Positions 35,860 through 45,241 of a stretch of DNA of 46,609 nt are shown piece by piece; position 1 is the first letter of the stretch; each line of letters begins with the position of its first letter. Below the pieces are notes generated by a model. The model was not told the DNA's origin. It made no database searches and saw only the letters and a list, made by a program, of their open reading frames with translations. The position numbers and the translations under genes are program-made. This DNA comes from Planctomycetota bacterium (GTDB lineage: Bacteria > Planctomycetota > UBA1135 > UBA2386), in assembly GCA_027621295.1 (NCBI GenBank), contig JAQCBR010000017.1, forward strand, positions 1 to 46,609. Reading direction: 5' to 3'.

Positions 35860-36630
35860 TCAGACGCAGATCGCGGCCGAGACGCCGCTGGCAGTTCCGC
35901 GCAGCGCGCCCAGCGCCAGCTCCCGGTCTGCGGCCGCGTCCTGGGTCGGGATCGACACCTCGAGCGCTGCGAGGATCACCCCGTCGGAGTCCCGGACCGG
36001 AACAGCCATCTCCAACCGGCCGGACTGCGCGGGGGAGCCGGACTCGGCGAACCCGGCCCGGGCCACGGCTTCGACCTCTGCGATCAGCTGCAGGTGGGCG
36101 TCCGAGAGCAGGTCGGACGTCCTCGGGCGGAAGCTCGGATTGGACCAGTCCTCCGGCTCCATGCTGCCGAGGAGGACGTGCCCGGCTGCGCTGCCCGCGG
36201 CCGGGCGCCGGAGCCCTGCCTCCAGGAGCATCCCGGCCTCTCCGCGAGCTGCGACGACGACCGCCTCGTGACCGTCCAGCAGCGAGAAAGCCGCGGTGCC
36301 ACGGTCACCGACCAGGCGAAGCACGTCCCGGAGTGCGGGTTCGATGTGGGCCCCGATCTCGATCGACGGGCGGCCGGACAGACCCAGGTCCAGCAGGCGG
36401 GGCGTGACGCGGAATCGATCCCCGACCTGCACCGCGTAGCCCAGGGAGCGCAGCGTGAACAGGTAGCGACGAGCCACCGCCCGGGTCAGACCCGTGTCGC
36501 GCGCCGCCTCGGCGATCGTCCGCCCTCGGGCGACGGCGGTGAGAGCGCGGAGGACCATCAGTCCTCGCTCCAGTCCCTGCACGAATTCCCGGGGCCCCGC
36601 TCGCTCGAGCGTCTCAGCTCTGTCCGTCAT
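35860..36630 (-). CDS. IclR-family transcriptional regulator
   Basis: A 256-residue IclR-type regulator. The winged helix (about 10-75) starts EFVQGLERGLMVLRALTA, with recognition helix region TIAEAARDTGLTRAVARRYL and wing SLGYAVQVGDRFRVTPRLL. The effector domain (about 85-250) contains DRGTAAFSLLDGHEAVVVA and SDGVILAALEVSIP. The N-terminal pattern resembles the PcaR/PobR branch, whose members respond to aromatic acids, but the ligand is not predictable. It diverges from the membrane-protein/binding-protein pair; a palindromic operator lies between them (36706-36734), so it probably controls that pair and itself. Confidence 0.88.
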   Translation of the reverse strand: MTDRAETLERAGPREFVQGLERGLMVLRALTAVARGRTIAEAARDTGLTRAVARRYLFTLRSLGYAVQVGDRFRVTPRLLDLGLSGRPSIEIGAHIEPALRDVLRLVGDRGTAAFSLLDGHEAVVVAARGEAGMLLEAGLRRPAAGSAAGHVLLGSMEPEDWSNPSFRPRTSDLLSDAHLQLIAEVEAVARAGFAESGSPAQSGRLEMAVPVRDSDGVILAALEVSIPTQDAAADRELALGALRGTASGVSAAICV

Positions 36631-36705
36631 GGTTTCGGAGGAGATTCCTTGTTGGGACAGGAAGAGGACGAAAGGTAGTCGTCGTCGCACCCACTTGCAC
36701 GTATC

Positions 36706-36734
36706 GAAGGGGCCCCTTCCGACTCCCGTCGGAA
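36706..36734. promoter_or_regulatory. overlapping palindromes, putative IclR operator
   Basis: GAAGGGGCCCCTTC (36706-36719) is a perfect 14-bp palindrome. It shares TTC with a second perfect inverted repeat, TTCCGAC-tccc-GTCGGAA (36717-36734). IclR-type regulators bind short palindromes with TTCC/GGAA-like arms, and the adjacent divergent gene encodes one. The element ends 31 nt before the ATG at 36766, consistent with control of that start and autoregulation. Confidence 0.55.
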
Positions 36735-36765
36735 CGGGGAAGACAGGGTAGCGTCTGACCCGCCG

Positions 36766-37116
36766 ATGTCTGGCTCGACCCCACCGACCCCCGGGACCCG
36801 AACCGTGGGGGCGCTGCGCACCACCCTCGACCTGCTGGCCGAGGGCGTCCTCGTCCTGGCTTTCCTGGGGGCCACGCTGGTCACCTGGGTCCCGGCCGTC
36901 GAGCGACGGGCGATGCTCCAGACCGCGGTCCTGGGCGCGGCGATCGGATCGGCCTACGCGGCGGCTGCAGTCCTCGCGCTGGACCGACGCCGTGCGCTGG
37001 GTGCGTGTTCGCGCTCCGAACTCCTCGTGTCTGCCGTTCCCGAAGGACTTCGGGCTGCGGCCGGGTTCGCCGTCGCCGCGATCGCTCTCCTCCGATTTGC
37101 GGGCACTCCCTCCTAG
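36766..37116 (+). CDS. small membrane protein (3 TM), unknown function
   Basis: A 116-residue protein starting at ATG 36766 and ending at TAG 37114-37116. Three hydrophobic segments are visible (about 25-43, 52-72 and 95-112). Arg-rich N-terminal and second-loop (ALDRRRALGACSR) segments favour an N-in, C-out orientation. No family is recognised. The next gene, a solute-binding protein, continues in the same reading frame with only this single TAG and 12 sense codons between them. Membrane anchoring of the binding protein by stop-codon readthrough is therefore possible. Confidence 0.6.
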   Translation: MSGSTPPTPGTRTVGALRTTLDLLAEGVLVLAFLGATLVTWVPAVERRAMLQTAVLGAAIGSAYAAAAVLALDRRRALGACSRSELLVSAVPEGLRAAAGFAVAAIALLRFAGTPS

Positions 37117-37152
37117 ACTCCGCGCGGAGATCCCCGACCCGAGGCCCATGCA

Positions 37153-38031
37153 GTGACCGTGATGCATCGATTCGTCATCGTTCCGAAGGTTGCCCACCCG
37201 TGGTACGACGAGGTTCGCGCTGGCGCCGAATACCAGGCTCGGGTCTTGAGCGAGTGCTTGGGGGTGACGGTCGAGGTGGAGTTCATCTGCCCACCGATGG
37301 CCGGCGTGGCCGATCAGAACGCGACGCTCGAGCAGGTGGCGGCCATGAACCCTCTCAGTGGGTTGGCGATCGATCCGGTGGACTCGATCGAGCACTTGCC
37401 CGCTCTGGCGTCGCTCCAGGCCGCCGGGACCCCCGTCCTCGTCTTCGATGCCCCGTCACCCGCACCCGGCATGACCAGCATCGGGAACTGCTTCTCCGAA
37501 CAGGGAGCGATCGCGGCGGAGCGCCTCGCTGGACTGCTCGGCTACGCGGGGAAGGTCGCGCTGATGCGTGGTTGCCCGACGGCACCGAACCACCAGGAGC
37601 GGCACGCCGCACAGTTGGGTGTCCTGGCCAAGTACCCGGACATCACGGTCGTCGATGGGGGCACGGACAACGACAGCATCGAGACGGCTCGGTCCGAGGC
37701 GGCGTCCGTGTTGGCCGCACACGAGGACCTCGCCGGCTATCTCTGCTGCGACGCCTCGGGTCCGATCGGCATCGCCGAGGCGCTGAAGGAGGCGGGCCGG
37801 GTGGGACGCGTCAAGGTCGTCAGCATGGACGGTATCCGGCCGATCCTCGAAGCCGTCAAAGCCGGTGTCATCGAAGCCTCTGCGGCGACGATGCCCCACA
37901 TGCAGGGTTCGATGGCGGTTCTCATGCTCTGGCAAGCCACGCTCGGCGTGCCTCTGCCGAAGAACGTGGACACCGGGATCGATCTGATCACCAAGGACAA
38001 CGTCGACGCATTCCTGGCTCGCGCGACGTGA
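37153..38031 (+). CDS. type 1 periplasmic-binding-protein-like (RbsB-type) protein without signal peptide
   Basis: A 292-residue Peripla_BP_4/RbsB-like protein. HRFVIVPKVAHPWYDEVRAGAEYQAR is a typical beta1-alpha1 start, and LSGLAIDPVDS, GTPVLVFDAPSP, GMTSIGNCFSEQG and KVVSMDGIRPILEAVKAG follow the two-domain sugar-binding fold. No signal peptide or lipobox precedes it and it has no DNA-binding domain, so as annotated it would stay in the cytosol, which is odd for this family. GTG at 37153 and ATG at 37162 are possible starts. The frame is continuous with the upstream membrane gene apart from one amber codon. No permease or ATPase gene is nearby. Confidence 0.78.
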   Translation: MTVMHRFVIVPKVAHPWYDEVRAGAEYQARVLSECLGVTVEVEFICPPMAGVADQNATLEQVAAMNPLSGLAIDPVDSIEHLPALASLQAAGTPVLVFDAPSPAPGMTSIGNCFSEQGAIAAERLAGLLGYAGKVALMRGCPTAPNHQERHAAQLGVLAKYPDITVVDGGTDNDSIETARSEAASVLAAHEDLAGYLCCDASGPIGIAEALKEAGRVGRVKVVSMDGIRPILEAVKAGVIEASAATMPHMQGSMAVLMLWQATLGVPLPKNVDTGIDLITKDNVDAFLARAT

Positions 38032-38095
38032 GGGGCCGAGGCGCGGGCCGGCAAGAAGCTGCGCGACACCCGCGTCGGCAGCACCGCGCCGGACG

Positions 38096-39484
38096 TCAGC
38101 CTCTCCCCTGGTACCCGCCGCGGTCGAAGTCCTCGACGACCTCACCGGCTCGCCTCGGGTCACCCAACCGCTCGCGTTCGCGGGCGAGTTGCTCCGCGAG
38201 TTCGCTCCGCAGGGCCTCGTGTGCGGGGTCGTCCGCGAGGTTGTGGAGCTGCCACGGGTCCTTCGCGAGATCGTAGAGCTCGACGGCCGGGCGCTTCCCG
38301 AAGCAGAGTCGGAACGCGTCCGCGAACTTCTCCCGCTCCTCGAGGATCAGGCTCTTCGTCGGCCCGTTGTCGCAGTCCCGGAACGGGCGTGGCCCGCTCG
38401 CCTCGTAGCCCGCGGGCCAGTCCTCGGGTCTCAGGTTCTCGATGTAGAGATGGGTGCGCGTGCGCAGAGCTCGCACCGGATAGGAACGGTTGTCCCCCTG
38501 CTGCGCGAGCGTGTGGCGTTCCCGGCCGAGGATCACGTGGTCTCGCCGGGCACTCTCGCTGCCGCGCAGCAGCGGCCAGAGGCTCAAGCCGGTCATCGCA
38601 TCGGGCCGGTCGATCCCCGTGATCTCGAGGAACGTCGGCGCCAGGTCGGCCAGCGACACCGGATCGTCGACGACGGTGCCTCCGACGAGCTGCTCGCCGA
38701 AGCGGACCAGCAGCGGCACGCGCGTGCCCAGGTCGTAGACGTTGCACTTGCCCCGCGGGAACGGCCAGCCGTGATCGCCGGTCATCACGACGAGGGTGTT
38801 GTCGAGTTCGCCGAGCTCCTCGAGCTTCTTCAGCGCCATCCCGACGTCGCGGTCGAAGCGCTCGACCTCGGCGTAGTAGTTCGCGATGTCCGTCCGCACC
38901 TGCAGGTGGTCGGGGAACGGCGGCGGCACGGAGACTGCGCTGGCGTCGATGCCCGCCTTCTCGCCCCCGTCCTCGTCGTAGGGCCGGTGTGGATCGGAAG
39001 CGCCGAGCCAGAAGCAGAACGGCTTCCCCTTCTCGCGCGCGTCGAGGAAGGCGTCGAACGACCCGTAGCTCGGCCCTGCCGGGTCCGTCTCGCGGCCGGC
39101 GGCGTTCCACTTGCCGGGACCCCAGGCCTTGCGCCAGTGGCCGACGTGGTAGCCCGCGGCGGCGAGCAGGTCGGGGAACGTCACGTGCTCCGGGGCGAGC
39201 GTGCTCCACAGGTTCGCGCCCTGACCCAACCGGAAGAACGCCTGCCCGGTCAGCACCGCGTTGCGGGACGGCGTGCAGGAGGGGGACGACACGAAAGCGG
39301 CGTCGAACCGGACGCCCTCCGCGGCGAGCCGGTCGCAGGTCGGTGTCCGCACGACCGCGTCACCGTAGCAGCCGGCGTGCGGCCAACCCCAGTCGTCGGC
39401 GATCGCGAACAGGATGTTGGGCGGCGGTTCGGGAGCGGCGAACGACAGCGCGGTGAGCGCGAGTGCGGCGAGCATGGGCCGCAT
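38096..39484 (-). CDS. exported type I sulfatase
   Basis: A 462-residue sulfatase. The leader MRPMLAALALTALSFAAP precedes the metal aspartates in IADDWGWPH (D30, D31) and the formylglycine motif CTPSR (Cys70), which must be converted by a sulfatase-modifying enzyme not present in the window. VVMTGDHGWPFPRGKCNVYD supplies the C-terminal metal and substrate residues (Asp-His, Lys). It resembles sulfatases acting on sulfated polysaccharides or heparan-type substrates, as in marine Planctomycetota; the exact substrate is unknown. It diverges from the moxR gene and is convergent with the binding-protein gene. Confidence 0.92.
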   Translation of the reverse strand: MRPMLAALALTALSFAAPEPPPNILFAIADDWGWPHAGCYGDAVVRTPTCDRLAAEGVRFDAAFVSSPSCTPSRNAVLTGQAFFRLGQGANLWSTLAPEHVTFPDLLAAAGYHVGHWRKAWGPGKWNAAGRETDPAGPSYGSFDAFLDAREKGKPFCFWLGASDPHRPYDEDGGEKAGIDASAVSVPPPFPDHLQVRTDIANYYAEVERFDRDVGMALKKLEELGELDNTLVVMTGDHGWPFPRGKCNVYDLGTRVPLLVRFGEQLVGGTVVDDPVSLADLAPTFLEITGIDRPDAMTGLSLWPLLRGSESARRDHVILGRERHTLAQQGDNRSYPVRALRTRTHLYIENLRPEDWPAGYEASGPRPFRDCDNGPTKSLILEEREKFADAFRLCFGKRPAVELYDLAKDPWQLHNLADDPAHEALRSELAEQLARERERLGDPRRAGEVVEDFDRGGYQGRG

Positions 39485-39521
39485 GTTACGCGAGGCCGGT
39501 CCGGCGCGCGCGCGCGGGAGT

Positions 39522-39555
39522 TTTCGGCTGGGCCCACCGAAAGGTGCCTGACACC
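39522..39555. repeat. imperfect hairpin plus REP-like GGTG..CACC element
   Basis: TTTCGG-c-TGGG (39522-39532) pairs with CCCACCGAAA (39533-39542) with one bulged C. It is followed directly by GGTGCCTGACACC (39543-39555), itself nearly palindromic. The latter resembles REP-type repeats I recall from other GC-rich bacterial genomes. Only one copy was seen here, so the identification is tentative. It lies in the sulfatase/moxR divergent gap. Confidence 0.35.
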
Positions 39556-39585
39556 CGAGCCCGAGACGCCAAGAATCACGCCGCC

Positions 39586-40571
<986 letters not shown>

Positions 40572-40575
<4 letters not shown>

Positions 40576-41243
40576 GCCGTCCGGATCCCCAGCATCCGGG
40601 CGTCTACGACCTGTTCCTGTCGCTGGTCGCGATCCTGGCGCTGGTGCTCGTCGGGCTCACGATGGGGCTCCGGGACGGTTCCGAGATCGAGGAGCTGATC
40701 CTCTACCTCGACACCCTCGTCTGCCTGATCTTCCTCGTGGACTTCGTGCGCAACCTCGTGCGCGCGCCGGCGCGATTGCGCTACCTCTTCACCTGGGGCA
40801 TCGTCGACCTCGCGTCGTCGGTGCCCGCGATCGGCCCTCTCCGCATCGCCCGCGTCGCGCGCGTGATCCGCGTGTTCCGTGCGATCCGTTCGCTCCGCAT
40901 CCTCGCGCACGCGGTGCGCGAGGACCGGCGCAGCGCGTTGCTGGCGTCGGCGATGTTCGTCACGCTGGTCACGATCACCGGCTCGTGCATCGGCGTGCTC
41001 TACTTCGAGGAAGCGGTTCCGGCGGCGAACCTCAAGCAGGCCGACGACGTGCTCTGGTGGGCGCTGACCACGGTGTCGACCGTGGGCTACGGCGACTTCT
41101 ATCCGGTGACGACCGGCGGTCGGTTCTGCGCGGCCGCGCTGATGTTCGTCGGGATCGGCCTCTTCGCGTCCCTCGCCGGCATCCTGGCCGACCTGCTGCG
41201 CGTCCTCGCCCACCAGCATCACCAGCATCCGCATCGACACTGA
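40572..41243 (+). CDS. voltage-gated-type potassium channel (6TM)
   Basis: A 223-residue ion-channel protein. Four segments (S1-S4 region, about 13-110) precede a pore domain (about 122-210) with the K+ selectivity filter TTVSTVGYGD (about 166-175). S4 is striking: arginines at 91, 94, 97, 100, 103, 106 and 109, every third residue (RIARVARVIRVFRAIR), as in voltage sensors. The C-terminus is short and His-rich (HQHHQHPHRH), with no RCK/TrkA-N domain. The GTG start overlaps the moxR stop, indicating translational coupling. It is likely a KvAP/KvLm-like voltage-gated channel of the inner membrane. Confidence 0.93.
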
Positions 41244-41316
41244 CGCGCGGGTGTTCTCGTGCAGATGGTCGGTGACATGGTTGTCGACACGGGCCTGCGT
41301 CGACGACGATGCGCGG

Positions 41317-43602
41317 ATGGTCCGCCCGCTGCCCGCGCTCCTGCTCCTCGGACTCCTCGCTGCCGCGTGCGGGGGGCGAGCGTACGACGCCGCCAAAGCG
41401 CCCCCGAAGGTCGCCGGACTTGCGGCGCTCGAAGCACCGGCGGCCCGCGGCCGCGTCCTGATGCGCGCGCTGCGCTGCGGGGCGTGCCACGAAGGGGCCG
41501 GCCCGGTCGACCCGGCGCCCGCGCTGTCGAAGGTCGGCGAGCGGCTCGACCCGGACTACGTCGGTCGCTTCCTGGTCGATCCGCACGGCGTCGAGCCTGG
41601 AACCGTGATGCCGGACGTCGACCGGAGCCGAAGCGTCGCCGACCGGGGCGCGGATGCCGCGGCGCTCGTGGCGTTCCTGTTCGCCGGATCGGATGCGCCC
41701 GCCGCGGTCGACCTGGGCGCGGGCCCGGACGTGGGCGCCGCAGGTCGCGAGCACTACGAGCGGCTCGGCTGCGCTGCCTGCCACGCTCCGCTCGCCGGAA
41801 TCGACGGCGACCCGAGCGGTAGCGCTCCGATGGCGGACGTCGCGCAGAAGTACTCGCTCGAAGGGCTGCGCGCCTTCCTGCTGGATCCACTCGAGCATCG
41901 TGCGTCCGGAAGGATGCCAGACCTCGCGCTCACGCCTGCCGAGGCGCATGCGATCGCCGTGGCGATGGGAGCCGAGCCCGCTGCGCGCCGAGATGCACCC
42001 GACCCCGCGTTCGTCCGCCGCGGCCGTGAGCGCTTCGTCGCCCTCGGCTGTGCGGCCTGTCACGAGGGCGTCGTGGACGAAGAGCCGAACAACGCAGGCG
42101 CGCTCGCGACGCTGGACCCCACGTCGGAGACCGGGTGCCTGAGTGGCGCTGCAGGATCGTGGCCGGCCTTCGACCTCGACGAGGGGCAGGTCGCCGACCT
42201 GCGCGCGGCGATCGGCGCGCCCAGCGCCCCGGATGAAGACGGCGCGATCGTGGAGCTGATGGCGGCACGCCAGTGCTTCGCATGCCATGCTCGAGGTGGT
42301 CTTGGCGGCGTCGCGGCAGCGCGTGACAGGTTCTTCACGACCGAGGACGAGCGCACCGGGTCGGCGAGCCGTCTGCCGCCGCCGCTCGATCACGTGGGGG
42401 AGAGGCTGACGCCGACCTGGCTGCACAAGGCGATCGCCCATGGCCAGGAGCAGCGAGCCTACGTGACGACGCGGATGCCGGGTTTCGGGGCGTCGTTCGC
42501 GCACGAACTGGCGCCGCTCCTCGGTGCCGCGGATGCTACGGCGGATCCGGTGTTCCCGGCCGAGCCAGCGACGGAGGAAGAGCGTCGAGCGTTCCGTGAC
42601 CTGGGCATGACGCTGGTGGGCGACCAGGGGCTCAACTGCATCGCTTGCCATACGTTCGGCGGCGAGAGCGTGGGGGCCATGGCGGCGATCGACCTCGCGG
42701 CGACGACGGGCGAGCGGCTGACGCGTGGCTACTTCCACCGCTACCTCCGCGAGCCGACGCGGTATCGCCCGGACACGCTGATGCCGACGTTCTTCGCGGG
42801 CGACAAGTCGCCGCTGCCGGAGCTCGGCGATGGTGACATCACGCGTCAGATCGACGCGATGTGGAACTATCTCGCAGAAGGGCGCAACACGCGCAGGCCG
42901 CGCGGGCTCCGGAGTCCGCCCGTGGTCCTCGAAGTGGGGGATCGTCCGCAGATCCTGCGGCGGCGCCTCCAGCGCACGGGCAAGCGCGGCATCAGCGTCG
43001 GTCTCCCCGGTGGGGTGAGCTTCGCGTTCGACGCGGAGACGCTGTCGCTCCACCAGGTCTGGTGGGGAGGCTTCCTCGACGCTTCGCCGGTCTTCCACGG
43101 GCAGGGCAGCGGCGAGGCCCGGATTCTCGGCGAATACGTCGCCGTCCTGCCGCTCGGCCCGACGTTCGTGACCGAGCTCGGCGACGACGACGCCTGGCCG
43201 TCCGCGACGCGGCGTGAGCTCGGACAGGAGCTCGGTGGATACGACCTCGACGCGGCTGGTGCCCCGACGTTCCGCTACTCGCTGCCGGGCGTGAACGTCG
43301 AGGACGCACCGCGTGGTTCCGCGACGGGAGGCGGCGAGAAGGTCGCGCTCGTGCGCAAGCTGCGGCTCGTGGCCGGAGAGGGCACGCCCTCGCGCGTCTG
43401 GCTGCTGCTCGCGCGCGATGCACGGATCGAGGCTGACGGCGCGATCTTCCGCGTCGGCAAGGGTCTCGGCATCGAGGTGACCGGCGTCGAGCCGGTCGTC
43501 TTCCGCGGAGACGAACAGTCCGAACTCCGCGTGCCGATCCCGCTCGGTCAGCAGCCGTCCGAGCTTTCGATCACCTACCGCTGGCTGGAGGAAGGCCGAT
43601 GA
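41317..43602 (+). CDS. pentahaem c-type cytochrome lipoprotein with unknown C-terminal domain
   Basis: A 761-residue lipoprotein: from ATG 41317 the leader ends LLAAAC (Cys18). Five haem sites follow: CGACH (54-58), CAACH (152-156), CAACH (245-249), CFACH (320-324) and CIACH (441-445). Axial Met candidates occur in GTVMPD, SGRMPD, TTRMPGF and DTLMPTF, so most haems are probably His/Met cytochrome c modules. Residues about 530-761 are a haem-free beta-rich domain (ISVGLPGGVSFAFDAETLSL, WWGGFLDASPVFHGQG) known beside sugar-dehydrogenase-like proteins in Planctomycetota and Verrucomicrobiota. The stop overlaps the next ATG (ATGA), so the two proteins likely form one redox unit. Confidence 0.88.
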   Translation: MVRPLPALLLLGLLAAACGGRAYDAAKAPPKVAGLAALEAPAARGRVLMRALRCGACHEGAGPVDPAPALSKVGERLDPDYVGRFLVDPHGVEPGTVMPDVDRSRSVADRGADAAALVAFLFAGSDAPAAVDLGAGPDVGAAGREHYERLGCAACHAPLAGIDGDPSGSAPMADVAQKYSLEGLRAFLLDPLEHRASGRMPDLALTPAEAHAIAVAMGAEPAARRDAPDPAFVRRGRERFVALGCAACHEGVVDEEPNNAGALATLDPTSETGCLSGAAGSWPAFDLDEGQVADLRAAIGAPSAPDEDGAIVELMAARQCFACHARGGLGGVAAARDRFFTTEDERTGSASRLPPPLDHVGERLTPTWLHKAIAHGQEQRAYVTTRMPGFGASFAHELAPLLGAADATADPVFPAEPATEEERRAFRDLGMTLVGDQGLNCIACHTFGGESVGAMAAIDLAATTGERLTRGYFHRYLREPTRYRPDTLMPTFFAGDKSPLPELGDGDITRQIDAMWNYLAEGRNTRRPRGLRSPPVVLEVGDRPQILRRRLQRTGKRGISVGLPGGVSFAFDAETLSLHQVWWGGFLDASPVFHGQGSGEARILGEYVAVLPLGPTFVTELGDDDAWPSATRRELGQELGGYDLDAAGAPTFRYSLPGVNVEDAPRGSATGGGEKVALVRKLRLVAGEGTPSRVWLLLARDARIEADGAIFRVGKGLGIEVTGVEPVVFRGDEQSELRVPIPLGQQPSELSITYRWLEEGR

Positions 43603-45086
43603 GAACCTCTCACGCGCTCGCGCTCACCACGGCCCTGCTGGGTCTTCCCACGCTGAGCGCCCAGGAGCTCGGCGAGCCCTGGGGCACGGCCGAAGCCGAG
43701 TCCCGCTACTACCGCGTCGTCGAGATCGGTCTGCCCGGCTTTCCGGAGCTCGAGGCCGGCAGCATGTGCACGCTGCCGGACGGCCGCCTCGCGGTCGGCA
43801 CGCGGCGGGGGGAGATCCTGTTGGCGAGCGGCGCGTTCGACGCGCTGCCGACCCCCGAGGTCACGGTCTTCGCCTCGGGCCTCGACGAGGTGCTCGGCCT
43901 CGGGTTCCACGACGGCGCGTTCTATGCGATGCAGCAGACCGAGCTGACTCGCATCACGGATCGGGATGGGGACGGGCGCGGCGACCGCTTCGACAACCTC
44001 AGCGACGTCTGGGGTTTCGAGTACTACCACGAGTTCGGATGGGGCTCGCCGGTCCAGCCCGACGGCAGCGTGACCGTCGTGCTCGGCCTCTCCGAGTCCT
44101 ACCACTACAAGGCGCGCTACCGCGGATGGGCGTTCCAGATCACTGCCGACGGACGTTCGATCCCGATCGCCAGCGGCATCCGCAGCGCGGGCGGCGTCGC
44201 GCCGAACGAGCACGGCGTGATGTTCTACGTCGAGAGCCAGGGGCCGTGGAACGGCTCGTGCTCGCTCAAGCACCTCAAGCCCGGGGGCTTCATGGGGCAT
44301 CCCATCAGTTTCGGCGGCTACGCCGAGCCGCTCGGCGCGACGCTGGGCCCCAAGCCCGTCGAGCCTGAGACGCCGTCGAGGCTCGTCACCGAGGCCGAGC
44401 GCGTGCCGGAGCTCGTGCCCTACGCGGTGGTGTTCCCCTACCGGAAGATGGGGCAGTCGATCACCACGTTCCGTCCTGACCGCAGCGGCGGGAAGTTCGG
44501 ACCGTTCGAAGGGCAGCTGTTCTTGGGCGACTACAGCCTGAGCCTCGTGATGCGCGCGACCACGGAGCTCGTCGACGGCGTGTGGCAGGGTGCGTGCTAC
44601 CCGTTCCGCGAGGGGCTCGGCAACGGCATCCTCTGCGTCGAGTTCGGCCCCGACGGCAAGCTGATGGCCGGCGGCACGAACCGCGGCTGGCCGGTGCGGG
44701 GCAACAAGCGTCACATCCTCGAGCGCATCGAGTGGACGGGGCGGACACCGTTCGAGGTCGAGCGGATCACGGTGCGCAAGGACGGCTTCCTGCTGCGCTT
44801 CACGTCGCCCGTGGACCCTGCCGCCTGCATCGAGACGAGTCGATACCAGCTGTCGTCCTACACGCACATCTACCGCCAGGGCTACGGGAGCCCCGAGGTC
44901 GACCAGACGACCCCAACCGTTCGGGCCGCTCGCGTCTCGGCCGATGGGCTCGAGGTGGAGATCGACGTGGACGGGCTCGTGCTCGGTCATGTGCACGAGT
45001 TCGATCTCGCTGGGCTGCGATCGGCCGACGGAGAGCCACTCCTGCACCGGCACGCGTACTACACGTTGAATCGCTTGCCTCGCTGA
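43599..45086 (+). CDS. secreted sorbosone/glucose-dehydrogenase-like (DUF7133-type) beta-propeller protein
   Basis: A 495-residue exported protein (leader ending PTLSAQ). The propeller part (about 45-375) has MCTLPDGRLAVGTRRGEI, EVLGLGFHDGAFYAMQQTEL, a calcium-like DRDGDGRGDRFD loop, GGVAPNEHGVMFYVESQG and GKLMAGGTNRGWP, as in L-sorbosone/glucose dehydrogenase-like proteins. A C-terminal beta domain (about 385-495) contains LRFTSPVDPAACIETSRYQL and GYGSPEVDQTTPTV. Its start overlaps the stop of the pentahaem lipoprotein, which is the natural electron acceptor. It probably oxidises a sugar-like extracellular substrate, but this is inferred. Confidence 0.85.
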   Translation: MRTSHALALTTALLGLPTLSAQELGEPWGTAEAESRYYRVVEIGLPGFPELEAGSMCTLPDGRLAVGTRRGEILLASGAFDALPTPEVTVFASGLDEVLGLGFHDGAFYAMQQTELTRITDRDGDGRGDRFDNLSDVWGFEYYHEFGWGSPVQPDGSVTVVLGLSESYHYKARYRGWAFQITADGRSIPIASGIRSAGGVAPNEHGVMFYVESQGPWNGSCSLKHLKPGGFMGHPISFGGYAEPLGATLGPKPVEPETPSRLVTEAERVPELVPYAVVFPYRKMGQSITTFRPDRSGGKFGPFEGQLFLGDYSLSLVMRATTELVDGVWQGACYPFREGLGNGILCVEFGPDGKLMAGGTNRGWPVRGNKRHILERIEWTGRTPFEVERITVRKDGFLLRFTSPVDPAACIETSRYQLSSYTHIYRQGYGSPEVDQTTPTVRAARVSADGLEVEIDVDGLVLGHVHEFDLAGLRSADGEPLLHRHAYYTLNRLPR

Positions 45087-45208
45087 CGCGCGGGTCCGCG
45101 ACCCAGCGTGGCGCCTGTCGGCAGTTGGCTGCTGCACGTTCTGGGCCCCGCGCTCCTGTCGGCTGGTCGGACGTTTCTCCCGGCCGCCGATCCGGTGAGA
45201 GCGCGAAC

Positions 45209-45223
45209 CTCCGGATTCCGGAG
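45209..45223. promoter_or_regulatory. 15-nt palindrome upstream of the PAS protein
   Basis: CTCCGGA-t-TCCGGAG is a perfect 7-bp inverted repeat with a 1-nt centre, ending 7 nt before the GGGGAGG ribosome-binding site of the PAS gene. It may be an operator or, in RNA, a hairpin close to the start. The rest of the 45087-45241 gap shows no gene. Confidence 0.4.
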
Positions 45224-45241
45224 AATTCGGGGAGGAATGCC

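Noticed and set aside
37148-37155. ATG at 37148 before the binding-protein gene
   Set aside because: It is out of frame and reads ATG CAG TGA, stopping after two codons.
39500-39516. CG-alternating run that could form Z-DNA
   Set aside because: It is too short and expected by chance in DNA this GC-rich.
45092-45104. GGGTC-cgc-GACCC hairpin just after the sugar-dehydrogenase-like gene
   Set aside because: The stem is only 5 bp and has no T-tract, so I do not call it a terminator.
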